The notes under the pieces are model-generated. The model ran no database searches, was not told the DNA's origin, and was given only the letters and a program-made list of their open reading frames with translations. DNA of 64,000 nt from Hyalangium gracile (GTDB lineage Bacteria > Myxococcota > Myxococcia > Myxococcales > Myxococcaceae). The position numbers and the translations under genes were made by a program. The stretch's first letter is position 1, and every line of letters starts with the position of its first letter. The stretch spans positions 491,362-555,361 of the forward strand of contig NZ_JAHXBG010000005.1 in assembly GCF_020103725.1 (NCBI RefSeq), in the 5' to 3' direction. Positions 44,196 to 52,066 of the stretch are shown here, in pieces.

Positions 44196-44552
44196 CTACT
44201 CGGCGAAGCGCACGAGGTTGAGCAGTTGGCCCATGTCCACGGGCTTCTGGAGGGTCATCGCCACGCCCTTGCGCATGCCCCTGTCGGTGATGGAGTCATC
44301 CACCGAGGCGGTGATGAGGAGCACGGGGATGGACTGGAAGCGGGGGTCCGCCTTGAGCATCTCGGTGAAGCGGATGCCGTCCAGGTGGGGCATGAGGTAG
44401 TCGGTGATGATGAGCTCGATGCGCTCACGCTCCAAGACGTCGAGGGCCTGGAGGGCATCTCCAGCCGAGTAGACCGTGAATCCATGCCCCTCCAGGAAGT
44501 GGGAGAGGCTGGAGCACAGATTCAGGTCATCATCGACGACGAGGATGTTCAC
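44196..44552 (-). CDS. Single-domain response regulator
   Basis: 118 residues from GTG 44552, which opens on NILVVDDDLNLCSSL. Complete CheY-like receiver: acidic pair in VDDD, phospho-Asp in IELIITDYLMPHLDGI, Thr in LLITAS, Lys in MTLQKPVDM. No output domain, so it would act by protein contact, like CheY. It is upstream of groEL on the same strand (the groEL promoter lies between) and divergent from the TPR/zincin gene. Partner unknown. Confidence 0.9.
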   Translation of the reverse strand: MNILVVDDDLNLCSSLSHFLEGHGFTVYSAGDALQALDVLERERIELIITDYLMPHLDGIRFTEMLKADPRFQSIPVLLITASVDDSITDRGMRKGVAMTLQKPVDMGQLLNLVRFAE

Positions 44553-44638
44553 AGGGGTGCACCAGGCGTGTCCGCGCCAGGGAGGAAGCGAAGGTAACAA
44601 CCGCCCTCCGCGTTGACAACGCACTGTGAGGCCTGGAT

Positions 44639-45727
44639 ATGAGGCCGTTCATGATGGGGAAGCGGACGGCGAAGCGCACGGGCCCGGGAGACATGGAGGC
44701 GCGGCTGGGGCAGGTGGCGCGTGCCTTCGAGTCAGAGGAGTTCGAGGCCGCGCTGGAGCAGGTGGACGCGCTGCTGGCGGAGGCGCCGGGGCTCCCGGAG
44801 GCGCTGCATTACCGCGCCGCGGCACTGGCGGAGCTGGGTCAGCACGAGGAAGCCGCGCAGGCCTATCACCGCGCGCTGAAGGCAAAGCCGGAGGACCTGG
44901 AGGTTCTCCTGGGAGCGGCGGATTTCCTCATCTGTCGGATGGGCGAGGACCGGGAGGCGGTGGAGGACGGACTCACGCTGTGTGTGCGAGGCCGGAAGCT
45001 GGCTGAGCGCGTGGACGATGTGGAGTTGGTGTACGAGTTCCTGCTCCTGGAGGGCATGGGGCTGAACCAGGTGGGCGAGAGCGAGCGAGCACTCGCCAGC
45101 CTGGAGGCAGCGCTGGAGCACATGCCGCGCTCGGTGGACGCGCTGGTGGAGCGAGGGATCGCGCTGTTCGAGCTGTGCCGCTTCAGGGAGGCACAGACGG
45201 CGTTCGAGCGGGTGTTGAAGGACGCGCCGGACGAGGCGTGGGCGCACCACTACCTGGGGCTGATGGCGGAGCGGCGCGGGGACATGAAGGAGGCGAAGAA
45301 GCGCTTCGGGAAGGCGCAGACGCTGATGCCGGAGGAGTTCCCGCCGCCGGTGGAGCTGTCCGAGGAGGAGTTCGACGGGGCGCTGGAGGCGGCGGTGAAG
45401 GCGCTGCCGGAGCACGTGAAGGGCTACCTGGAGAACGCCACGGTTTCGGTGGAGGACATTCCGTCGGACGAGGATCTCACGGGCCAGTCCCCTCCCCTGT
45501 CGCCGTGCATCCTGGGAGTGTTCCGAGGCACGCCGGTGGGCGAGCGCAGCGTGACGAATGCATACGATCACTTCCCGGCGGCGATCGTGCTGTACCAGAA
45601 GAACCTGGAGCGCTTCGCGAGGACGCGGGAGGAGCTCATCGAGCAGATCGGCATCACCGTGATGCACGAGGTGGGGCACTTGGTGGGGCTCGACGAGGAT
45701 GACTTGTGGGAGCGCGGGCTGGACTGA
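44639..45727 (+). CDS. TPR protein with C-terminal zincin-like metallopeptidase domain
   Basis: 362 residues. About five TPR units (LGQVARAFESEEFEAALEQV, HYRAAALAELGQHEEAAQAY and ALVERGIALFELCRFREAQ) occupy the first 240 residues. The C-terminal 120 residues form a zincin_1-type minimal metallopeptidase domain with the zinc motif HEVGHLVGLDEDDL near the end. No signal peptide. ATG 44639 has GAGG 7 bases ahead; ATG 44651 also has a fair site. The pairing of TPRs with a small peptidase suggests recruitment of protein targets; substrates are unknown. It ends 61 bases before tRNA-Sec. Confidence 0.85.
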   Translation: MRPFMMGKRTAKRTGPGDMEARLGQVARAFESEEFEAALEQVDALLAEAPGLPEALHYRAAALAELGQHEEAAQAYHRALKAKPEDLEVLLGAADFLICRMGEDREAVEDGLTLCVRGRKLAERVDDVELVYEFLLLEGMGLNQVGESERALASLEAALEHMPRSVDALVERGIALFELCRFREAQTAFERVLKDAPDEAWAHHYLGLMAERRGDMKEAKKRFGKAQTLMPEEFPPPVELSEEEFDGALEAAVKALPEHVKGYLENATVSVEDIPSDEDLTGQSPPLSPCILGVFRGTPVGERSVTNAYDHFPAAIVLYQKNLERFARTREELIEQIGITVMHEVGHLVGLDEDDLWERGLD

Positions 45728-45749
45728 GGCACAGGCAGCAAGAGCGCCG

Positions 45750-45780
45750 TTGACGACATCCGGTCGACGGGGCGGTAGAT
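45750..45780 (+). promoter_or_regulatory. Candidate promoter of tRNA-Sec
   Basis: TTGACG (45750-45755) is followed by GTAGAT (45775-45780), with a spacer of 19 bases, longer than ideal. It ends 8 bases before the tRNA. Plausible but weak. Confidence 0.35.
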
Positions 45781-45788
45781 TCGAAGAT

Positions 45789-45887
45789 GGTAGGGCCTCC
45801 GGATCTGGTGGCCGGCCCGGTCTTCAAAACCGGTGAGGGGCCGTGAGAGCGGTCCCTGGTGAGTTCGATTCTCATGCCCTACCGCCA
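45789..45887 (+). tRNA. selC: tRNA-Sec (anticodon TCA)
   Basis: The fold has the special 8-bp acceptor of selenocysteine tRNA: GGTAGGGC pairs with GCCCTACC (45876-45883), then discriminator G and an encoded CCA. The anticodon arm CCGGT-CTTCAAA-ACCGG shows TCA at 45824-45826. A long variable arm (GGGGCCG/CGGTCCC around TGAGAG) and a T-arm with loop TTCGATT complete it. It reads UGA with SelB at SECIS-bearing genes. No selA, selB or selenoprotein gene is seen in the window. selC is a known island integration site in other bacteria, and accessory DNA begins right after it. Confidence 0.96.
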
Positions 45888-46174
45888 CCTTTTTCCCTCT
45901 GAAATCGGACGTTTGCGGTTCGTCCTCGGTGTGGACTGAATCGTCCGGACGGGTGCGCAGGCGTTCAGTCGGTTACGCCCCTTTTACGTCCCTAGGGCTC
46001 CACGGCTTCGGGCACATGCATCTGTTTCGAGAGCGTGCTGCTGAGCAACCGCGCTGAACACCTACCCCAAGAACATGACGTAGACCCGCTGCTCAACGTG
46101 GGTCACTTCTCGTCGATGGTCACCGTTCCATCGCCGGAGAGAGAGAAGCTGATACTCGTCGTCTTGCCTGGCTT

Positions 46175-46413
46175 GGGCACTCTGAGCCTGCCCCGAGTCT
46201 GCCTGCTTCACCCAGAGCCTCAGGGCTGACTCGGTCAAGTCCAGGTCCTTGGCTACCTGGGGCAGCGACTTCGTCCCCTCTCTCACCAGCCGGACTGCCT
46301 CCGCCCTGAACTCGGGCGTGAAACTCCGCCTCTTCCTTCGTTCCATGGGACACATCCTCTCGTGTTTCGACTCATCTGGGGTGTCCACAAAATCGGGGCA
46401 GGCTCAGAGTGCC
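46175..46413 (-). mobile_element. Internally deleted IS3-like element (MITE-like) with 21-bp inverted repeats
   Basis: Bases 46175-46195 and 46393-46413 are perfect inverted repeats of 21 bp (outer end GGCACTC, inner end CCCCGA). Between them lies the first part of an IS3-type orfA on the minus strand, running straight into the other repeat. The rest of orfA and all of orfB are gone. This is the form of a non-autonomous deletion derivative that a full-length relative could still move. No clear target duplication was seen. Confidence 0.7.
46196..46346 (-). pseudogene. Truncated IS3-family OrfA
   Basis: From ATG 46346 (GAGAGG 9 bases ahead) the frame reads ERRKRRSFTPEFRAEAVRLV and then SLPQVAKDLDLTESALRLWVKQAD, the helix-turn-helix of IS3 OrfA. 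After residue 50 or so it enters the terminal inverted repeat and loses similarity. Inactive remnant. Confidence 0.8.
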
Positions 46414-46586
46414 TGTTGGGAGGGGTAGCGCTCGTCGATGAGCCTGCGCAAGATGAACTCGACCGCGCGAATCCGCATACTCGCGCCGCGCTCGGTGAGC
46501 TCGGAAACGAGGGGCATCTCTACCTCGACCTCGGGGAACTTCTGGGCAAGCTGCTGTACTCTAGCTAGCAGCCGCAGGAGTGCCAA
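46404..46586 (-). pseudogene. Remnant continuing the small gene upstream, cut by the IS-like element
   Basis: In the same frame as the gene ending at 46587, this stretch reads on past a TAG as a helical protein (LLRLLARVQQLAQKFPEVEV, MRIRAVEFILRRLIDERYP). It begins at a TTG directly after that TAG with no ribosome site and ends inside the inverted repeat of the IS-like element. It looks like the 3' part of a gene broken by a stop and by the insertion. No family recognised. Confidence 0.4.
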
Positions 46587-46855
46587 CTAGGCGGTTCGGT
46601 CATCCTGCGCGCTCCCGGGCAGGGCCCGTTTCCGGCGGATGGCCTCATGCAGGGCCTCATCTAGCCGGGTGAAGGTGTCCGCATCGAGCTGCAGCTTCTC
46701 TAGGAGAACGACGAGGATGTGCCGCTGCTTCGCGCGCGTGAGCTCGAGTGAGACGTCGGTGAGCGCTGCGGTGGGGGGAGTTCGATTTGCGCGCGCGTGA
46801 AGAGGCGTGACAAGGCGCGCACCGCAGCCTGACTGACATCTTCGAGAGAAGACAT
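46587..46855 (-). pseudogene. Small hypothetical gene with probable frameshift at a C6 run
   Basis: ATG 46855 begins a convincing N-terminus (SSLEDVSQAAVRALSRLFTR, then AQIELPP) in one frame. That frame degenerates after the run of six C (six G on the plus strand, near 46777), while the neighbouring frame takes over with LTDVSLELTRAKQRHILVVL and DTFTRLDEALHEAIRRKRAL. A one-base slip would join them into a helical protein of about 90 residues. Either decay or a sequencing error in the homopolymer. No family recognised. Confidence 0.45.
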
Positions 46856-46910
46856 GGTCCACTCATAATACGTCCAGGCACAGGTGGGCACTGCGTCGGT
46901 CACGGATGAC

Positions 46911-48350
46911 TCAGGGCTTCTTGCGTACCGCCGCCCCACTGCCCAATCGCCTCGGCGTCGCCTTGGGCCGCTTCGCGTGCATCGGGTTGGAGGGCTTCAC
47001 TCCCCATTTGAGGTCACTGAAGAGCTTGCGGTGATCCTCATCACTCTGAAGATTGCGCTCCTTCACCCAGGCCCACAGGGAGTTTGCAACCCAGGCCGTG
47101 CGTCGGACAACGTCCCTGACGAATTGAAAGTCGTCCAAGAGGCTAGAGGCCCTGCCATGCGCCACGGCACTCCGCCCCTCATAGATCTTCTTCATGAAGT
47201 AGTCATAAGCTTGCTTGCGCTCGTCTGGGTTGGAGTGCAGCAAGGCGTATCTCTCACCGAGGATCGCTCCGGGCCCTCCCCCGCTCTCCCCGAGAAGGGC
47301 TTCCAAGGCAATGCCTAGAGCCAGGATCGACTCATGCTCGCTCGATGACCAGTAAGCCCTGGCGTACCACTTCGCAGAGATCCGAAATCTCCTGGCGATA
47401 GGCCCTTGATCCGACATTACCGCCACGATGTTGGCCCGCCGCTCATCGTCCTGGAGAAGATCCTCCAGCGGCCATGGATCTTCTCCGTACCAGTAGTGCC
47501 GAGTTCCACCGGGCACACGTGACTGGATGTAGATGGAGGCGGCGAGCTCATTCAGGACAGGCTTGCAGGTCTTGCCAATGCTCTCAAGGGCATGTCGGTC
47601 TACTCGAAGCCCTCTGATTCCTGGGCGGAAGACATCTCCCCGCAGGCTGTAGAGCCCCCGAGACTCCAAATTGGGCTCGAACAGCAGGGACAGCTCGACG
47701 AGGTCTTCGAATACGGTCTCAGCGACTTTGTGGGCTCGTTCTCCTGCTGAAGGCACCACGACCGCTATGACGACGGGTGGCTCCCGCGAGGCATCCATCT
47801 CTGCAAGAGCGCTCTTTTCCCACCACCAGACACCGGCCTCCGCAAGAGAGACAGGGGAGCCATAGACGCCCTCCAGCGCAGTCATCCACTCACGACCCAG
47901 GCGTCCTAGCACAGCCTGACCGACGACCAAGGGGGGCCCCTTCCAGCCCACGTGGGAGACTGGGAACACGACGACCGTCGGTCCAGGGAGAGTCAGGCGC
48001 TCAAGTCGCTTCCCCAGCGCGTCTCGGACGAGTTGCTCATCAGCATCCATGGGGAGCGTCGCGACCATGGAAGCGACGACTCCCCAGACCTCCTTTTCGT
48101 CCCAGAGCGCCCGAAAAGAGGCCTGCTTGAGGAAGCTCTCGACGGCTGACTCAATTGCCTCCACGCCTCTTCGTGCGAAACGGACGACCCGCTTATCGTC
48201 GAATGGAATAACTGCCTGCGCTGAGTAGCGATGCGCTTGAGAGCACCAGCCGTAGACCCAAGGCTTCTCGCGCCCATATGGTTCTAGCGCTCTCTCGACC
48301 GCTGCACGCCAAAGGAGTTCGGCGGGAGTCTGCTCCTTCTGCTTCCCCAT
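46911..48350 (-). CDS. Hypothetical protein with C-terminal Apea-like HEPN domain
   Basis: 479 residues from ATG 48350, with GGGAGG five bases upstream. The N-terminal 300 residues are unrecognised (Trp-rich, LWRAAVERALEPYGREKPW). The C-terminal part matches the Apea-like HEPN pattern: HESILALGIALEALLGE, then a KKIYEGRSAVAHG segment with the R-x4-H motif (Arg393, His398), then a long helix (FQFVRDVVRRTAWVANSLW). HEPN proteins of this kind are often RNases or RNA-binding sensors in defence loci. It stands alone on the minus strand. Base composition is lower in GC than the core genes, consistent with transfer. Confidence 0.72.
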   Translation of the reverse strand: MGKQKEQTPAELLWRAAVERALEPYGREKPWVYGWCSQAHRYSAQAVIPFDDKRVVRFARRGVEAIESAVESFLKQASFRALWDEKEVWGVVASMVATLPMDADEQLVRDALGKRLERLTLPGPTVVVFPVSHVGWKGPPLVVGQAVLGRLGREWMTALEGVYGSPVSLAEAGVWWWEKSALAEMDASREPPVVIAVVVPSAGERAHKVAETVFEDLVELSLLFEPNLESRGLYSLRGDVFRPGIRGLRVDRHALESIGKTCKPVLNELAASIYIQSRVPGGTRHYWYGEDPWPLEDLLQDDERRANIVAVMSDQGPIARRFRISAKWYARAYWSSSEHESILALGIALEALLGESGGGPGAILGERYALLHSNPDERKQAYDYFMKKIYEGRSAVAHGRASSLLDDFQFVRDVVRRTAWVANSLWAWVKERNLQSDEDHRKLFSDLKWGVKPSNPMHAKRPKATPRRLGSGAAVRKKP

Positions 48351-48418
48351 CATTGCCTCCCACAACTGCGGCTGGACGCAGTATGGAATGCGCTATACCA
48401 ATTTCCGTCACCGTCGGC

Positions 48419-50074
48419 CTAGGCGGCCACAGGCGTCCGCCGCTTCTGCTCGTCGATGTGGCAGATGCCCACCTTGAACCCCAGCAACTCCAGCCGCTCC
48501 GCCGCGATGGTGAGGTTCAACAAGCTGAAGAACGGGAGTGACAGCGGCCACTGCGCCTGAGTGGCCCCCGTGATGATGGCGAAGATGATCTCGAACTCGC
48601 CCGGGACCGGCTTCACCAACGGATCTCCCAGCAACTGGGCGAGCGAGGGCCGCGCGCGCTTAACTCGCTCCTTCAGCGCCTTGCGGAACCCCGCGTCCTT
48701 CAGGAACACCTCCGCCGAGATTAGCCCCTGAGAGAAGAGATGGCTCAGGGTGGAGGAGCGCGTCTTGCGCTTGACGTGGATAAACTGTCGCTCGCTCGAG
48801 AAGAGGTCGCACGCCTCGACGCGGGTACGAGCCCCCGTGCACTGGATGAGCTTCTCGTCCAACAGCGCCAACGACCTGGAAGCCTGGCTGGCGAGCAGGT
48901 TGTACGCACCCTCCTTCTGGTTGGCGCGGGCGGTGGGGAGGCTCGGCATGTCCCGGGCGAGCCGCGCCGCCTTCTTCTCGATGTCGGTGACGAACAGCTT
49001 CTCGATGCGGAACCACTGGCCGCTGGACAGGACGTACAGCGCGTCCTCCAGGTCGAGTTCGAGCACGAGGCAGTTGTAGAACGGCCACCGCTCCACTTCG
49101 CGCGATGACTCGTCATAGACGGCCCGGATTGCGTAGCGCTTCAGGTCGTCGACGGTCAGCGTCAGGTCCGCTAGGCGCACCTGCTCGGAGGCGGCAATGG
49201 CGTGGAGGCACTCCTCAAGCTCCATGTCCGGGTGCATGTCCTGGCCCCGCTCGCCAGGGTAGTGGAACCCGGCCACCTCCTCCCACCCTACCATGTCGGG
49301 AGGCGCGAGATGGGCCTTCTCGAGCTTGCCGTCCTTCAAGAGCTGCAGCATCCGCTCGTTCAGGCGGTTCACCTGCGCGGAGTCCCGAATCGCCTGGATG
49401 TTGTCCACCCAGGGGAACGTCGTCAGGTAGTCCTGGCTCTCGAAAGCCTGCAGCAGCCGAGCGCACTTCTTCGGCAGGTTGGCGAAGGAGATGGTGCCGT
49501 TCAGGACCAGCGCGTCCTTGCCGGTGAAACGCTTCGCCAGCTCCAGATCACGAGGCTCGCCGGTGAAGGCACGCAGCAGATCGCGGGTGACGTCGACGCT
49601 GAAGGCGTCCAGCGAGGAGCCTCGGCTCACCTGGCGCCGGGTGTGAACGGTCAGCTCCTCGAAGGTGCGCAGGTCCACGCTGCGCAGCCGGGCCGGATCA
49701 GCCGTGTTCAGCGTCACCTTGAGGCCGAAGTCCAGCTCGAATGTCTCTGGCTTGAGCAGGTGCCGCCCCTGGCCGAAGGTCACGGCGAAGAGCCGGGAGC
49801 TGGACTGGATAAACAGCACGCCCGCCGGAACGCCCCCCGTAAGCGGCGGCAGCGGAGTGGAGGTGCCCTCCCGCAGGAAGTCGAACCACCGCGGCTCGTG
49901 CTCCACGGCGGGCGCCAGATAGAGGTGGCCCGCGTTGCCGAGCACGGGCACCGGGTGCTGGATGAGCGTGGCGGGTGACTTCAGCGCCTCCTCGGGCGTC
50001 TTGAAGCTCTTGCGCAAGAGCAAGAAGGTCAAGTTTCGCGTCTTCCCATTCCGCTTGATGCGTCCGGCTGGCAT
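48419..50074 (-). CDS. TIGR04141 / DUF6119 family sporadically distributed protein
   Basis: 551 residues from ATG 50074. Matches the TIGR04141 (DUF6119) pattern as I know it: an N-terminal strand (TRNLTFLLLRKSF), a central LRSVDLRTFEELTVHTRRQV region, and the strongest block HVKRKTRSSTLSHLFSQGLI followed by SAEVFLKDAGFRKAL. It ends with an EIIFAIITGA strand and LPFFSLLNL. Members are patchily spread and often sit among restriction or defence genes; biochemical function unknown. It is on the same strand as, and 115 bases from, the Lon-like/TPR gene. Confidence 0.8.
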   Translation of the reverse strand: MPAGRIKRNGKTRNLTFLLLRKSFKTPEEALKSPATLIQHPVPVLGNAGHLYLAPAVEHEPRWFDFLREGTSTPLPPLTGGVPAGVLFIQSSSRLFAVTFGQGRHLLKPETFELDFGLKVTLNTADPARLRSVDLRTFEELTVHTRRQVSRGSSLDAFSVDVTRDLLRAFTGEPRDLELAKRFTGKDALVLNGTISFANLPKKCARLLQAFESQDYLTTFPWVDNIQAIRDSAQVNRLNERMLQLLKDGKLEKAHLAPPDMVGWEEVAGFHYPGERGQDMHPDMELEECLHAIAASEQVRLADLTLTVDDLKRYAIRAVYDESSREVERWPFYNCLVLELDLEDALYVLSSGQWFRIEKLFVTDIEKKAARLARDMPSLPTARANQKEGAYNLLASQASRSLALLDEKLIQCTGARTRVEACDLFSSERQFIHVKRKTRSSTLSHLFSQGLISAEVFLKDAGFRKALKERVKRARPSLAQLLGDPLVKPVPGEFEIIFAIITGATQAQWPLSLPFFSLLNLTIAAERLELLGFKVGICHIDEQKRRTPVAA

Positions 50075-50188
50075 CCGAGCCCCTGGCGTCATGGGGCCCA
50101 ACAGAAGTGGTCCCCGGTCCGTCCCTGAAGACGTCGAGCCTCTGGAGGCTCTGACAGGACCTGCCAGGGCCTTCTCACGGCAAGAATT

Positions 50189-52066
50189 CTAGTACTGCTC
50201 AGCGTCGAGCAGCGCCTTGATGGCCAGGAGGAGCGCGTGCGGATCTGTCGCCTGCTGGATGCGCTCCAGGTAGGGTGCGAAGAAACGCCGGGCACTGTCG
50301 AACGGGGGCACCCAACGCAGTCCCTCCTCCAACCACTGCCGAGCGAGCACGGGATCCCCTTGGCGCTCCAGTTCGCTCAAGGCGGCCTCCACCGAAACCA
50401 GCCCTCGGTGCCAAGCAAAGAGCGGATGCCCCTGCCGGATACCTCCCAAGGCAGCCCTCCGGACCTCATCCCGCTCCACGCGGCCTGGAAGCCGGCGGAG
50501 CCGCACCGCACCCCGCACACGCTCAAGCCCGATCCGGGGCCAGTCGAGAAGGCTCTCGGACACCGGCGAGGCTTGGAGCTGCTGTTCCAACCGCTCCCAT
50601 GGAGCTGAACCACCCTCCCCGCGCAGAGCTCGGAGTTCGCCATTCCAGAGCGCGTAGTCCAGGAAGGCCCGGTTCAGAGACTGCGCCCCCGAAACGTGCG
50701 CATTCTTCTCGGCGTTGTGCCGCGTTCCCAGCGCATGCTCCTCACGGGCCTCCTTCAACCGGCCTGCCCTCATCAGCGCGTCGACGACGTAGGTGTGGTT
50801 CCGGCCGCAGCCGACGTCCTGGTTTTCATCGTAATGGTCACGCGCCCGGCGCAGTTGGCTCAGTCCCTCCTCCGGACGGCCCTGGCAGGAGAGAATCTGC
50901 CCCCGGGTGCTCTCCACGTTCACGAACTCGTCCGAGTTGCGGTCGCCCCCTGACTTTAGGGCGGTGGCGAGTTCCTGGAGCCCCTCCTCGAACTGGTACG
51001 TATCCCGATAGAAGACCGCCAAGTGATTGTGGATGACCAGCACATCATCGTGGCGCAATCGGGGGTTTTCGACCAGTGCCGCCGCCGCCTGCAGACACCT
51101 GTGAGCCTGCTCGATCTCATTGATATGGGTCCAGCAAGCTCCGGCCCGTGCCAGAGCTCTGCTTCGTACAGAGGGAATCTGCTCGGGCCAGTTCGCGAAT
51201 CTCTCGAAACGATCCGCGAGTTGGGCCCATCCTCCAAACCCCATCAGATAGTCCTGCTCCAGGCGCTGGGCGACCGCTTTGATGTCCTGGCTCCGCACGC
51301 GGCGTTGCGCCGGATCATTCCAGTCATCGCCGAAGGCAGCCCGCAGGGCCTGCGGCGCCTCCTCCACCAGGAGCACACTCCTGCTGGGAGAGAGCTCTTC
51401 CGCGTTCGCACGAGGCCCGACGAGAAGGGCCCCCGCAGCCTCCACCTCCTGTACCTTGCTCGCGACCTCCTGCACCTTCCGAAGTGCCATTCCTTGGCTG
51501 GGACGACCCAGGACGCCCGTGAAGACCTGCCCCGTTCGAACGGCTCGCCCCGAGAGCAGAGACCACGTCGCGATGAGCGCCGCCAACCCAAGCGATCTCC
51601 CCTCTACGGTCAGCGAGCCATCCAACGGCGCCCCATCGATCTGTCCCACCTGGAAATGGAACGATCTCCGGGGATCGCGAACATCGAACAGCTCGTAGAG
51701 GGATAGCGCCATCGCAGCCCCGTCATAGAGGCCATCCACGGCGTCGCTTCGCAGCCCCGCAGGAGTTGGAGGCATCGGATCCCGGTCGACGTCGACCAGG
51801 GCCACCTCGACGAGGACCAAGGCGGCCTCGCCGGGTTCCGCCAGAGCAATGGCCCCCAAAGCTTGGCCGGGCGGTACCGGCGTCAGCTCAAGCGCTGGAG
51901 GTACCAGTGCCCGGAGGCGGACCTCCAGCGCCTCCGAAGCCCAGACCGGCCAGCGCCAGGAGAGCCGTGACTCGAGCCGGTGACGAAAGAAGGGTGAGCC
52001 CGGAGACTTCTCGCACTCCTCGATGGCTCGCTCGACCGAAGCGCGGAGTGGCGCGCAATGAATCAT
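50189..52066 (-). CDS. Lon-type (S16) peptidase domain fused to TPR-rich region
   Basis: 625 residues. Residues about 130-225 align by eye with the Lon protease domain: HFQV strand, VEGRSLGLAAL with Ser158 where E. coli Lon has catalytic Ser679, SLLSGRAVR and VFTG, and Lys204 in VASKVQEVEAAGALLVGP where Lon has Lys722. The Ser-Lys dyad is therefore intact, but there is no AAA domain. From about 260 onward there are TPR-like helices (WTHINEIEQAHRCLQAAAAL, EEGLSQLRRARDHY). Its ATG overlaps the stop of the gene before it (ATGA). Most likely a substrate-recruiting or induced protease of the cassette, possibly driven by the STAND ATPases encoded opposite. That role is inference. Confidence 0.7.
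   Translation of the reverse strand: MIHCAPLRASVERAIEECEKSPGSPFFRHRLESRLSWRWPVWASEALEVRLRALVPPALELTPVPPGQALGAIALAEPGEAALVLVEVALVDVDRDPMPPTPAGLRSDAVDGLYDGAAMALSLYELFDVRDPRRSFHFQVGQIDGAPLDGSLTVEGRSLGLAALIATWSLLSGRAVRTGQVFTGVLGRPSQGMALRKVQEVASKVQEVEAAGALLVGPRANAEELSPSRSVLLVEEAPQALRAAFGDDWNDPAQRRVRSQDIKAVAQRLEQDYLMGFGGWAQLADRFERFANWPEQIPSVRSRALARAGACWTHINEIEQAHRCLQAAAALVENPRLRHDDVLVIHNHLAVFYRDTYQFEEGLQELATALKSGGDRNSDEFVNVESTRGQILSCQGRPEEGLSQLRRARDHYDENQDVGCGRNHTYVVDALMRAGRLKEAREEHALGTRHNAEKNAHVSGAQSLNRAFLDYALWNGELRALRGEGGSAPWERLEQQLQASPVSESLLDWPRIGLERVRGAVRLRRLPGRVERDEVRRAALGGIRQGHPLFAWHRGLVSVEAALSELERQGDPVLARQWLEEGLRWVPPFDSARRFFAPYLERIQQATDPHALLLAIKALLDAEQY

Noticed and set aside
46884..47318. 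Plus-strand open frame over the 3' end of the HEPN gene
   Set aside because: It lies antisense to a gene with a recognisable HEPN motif and has no features of its own.
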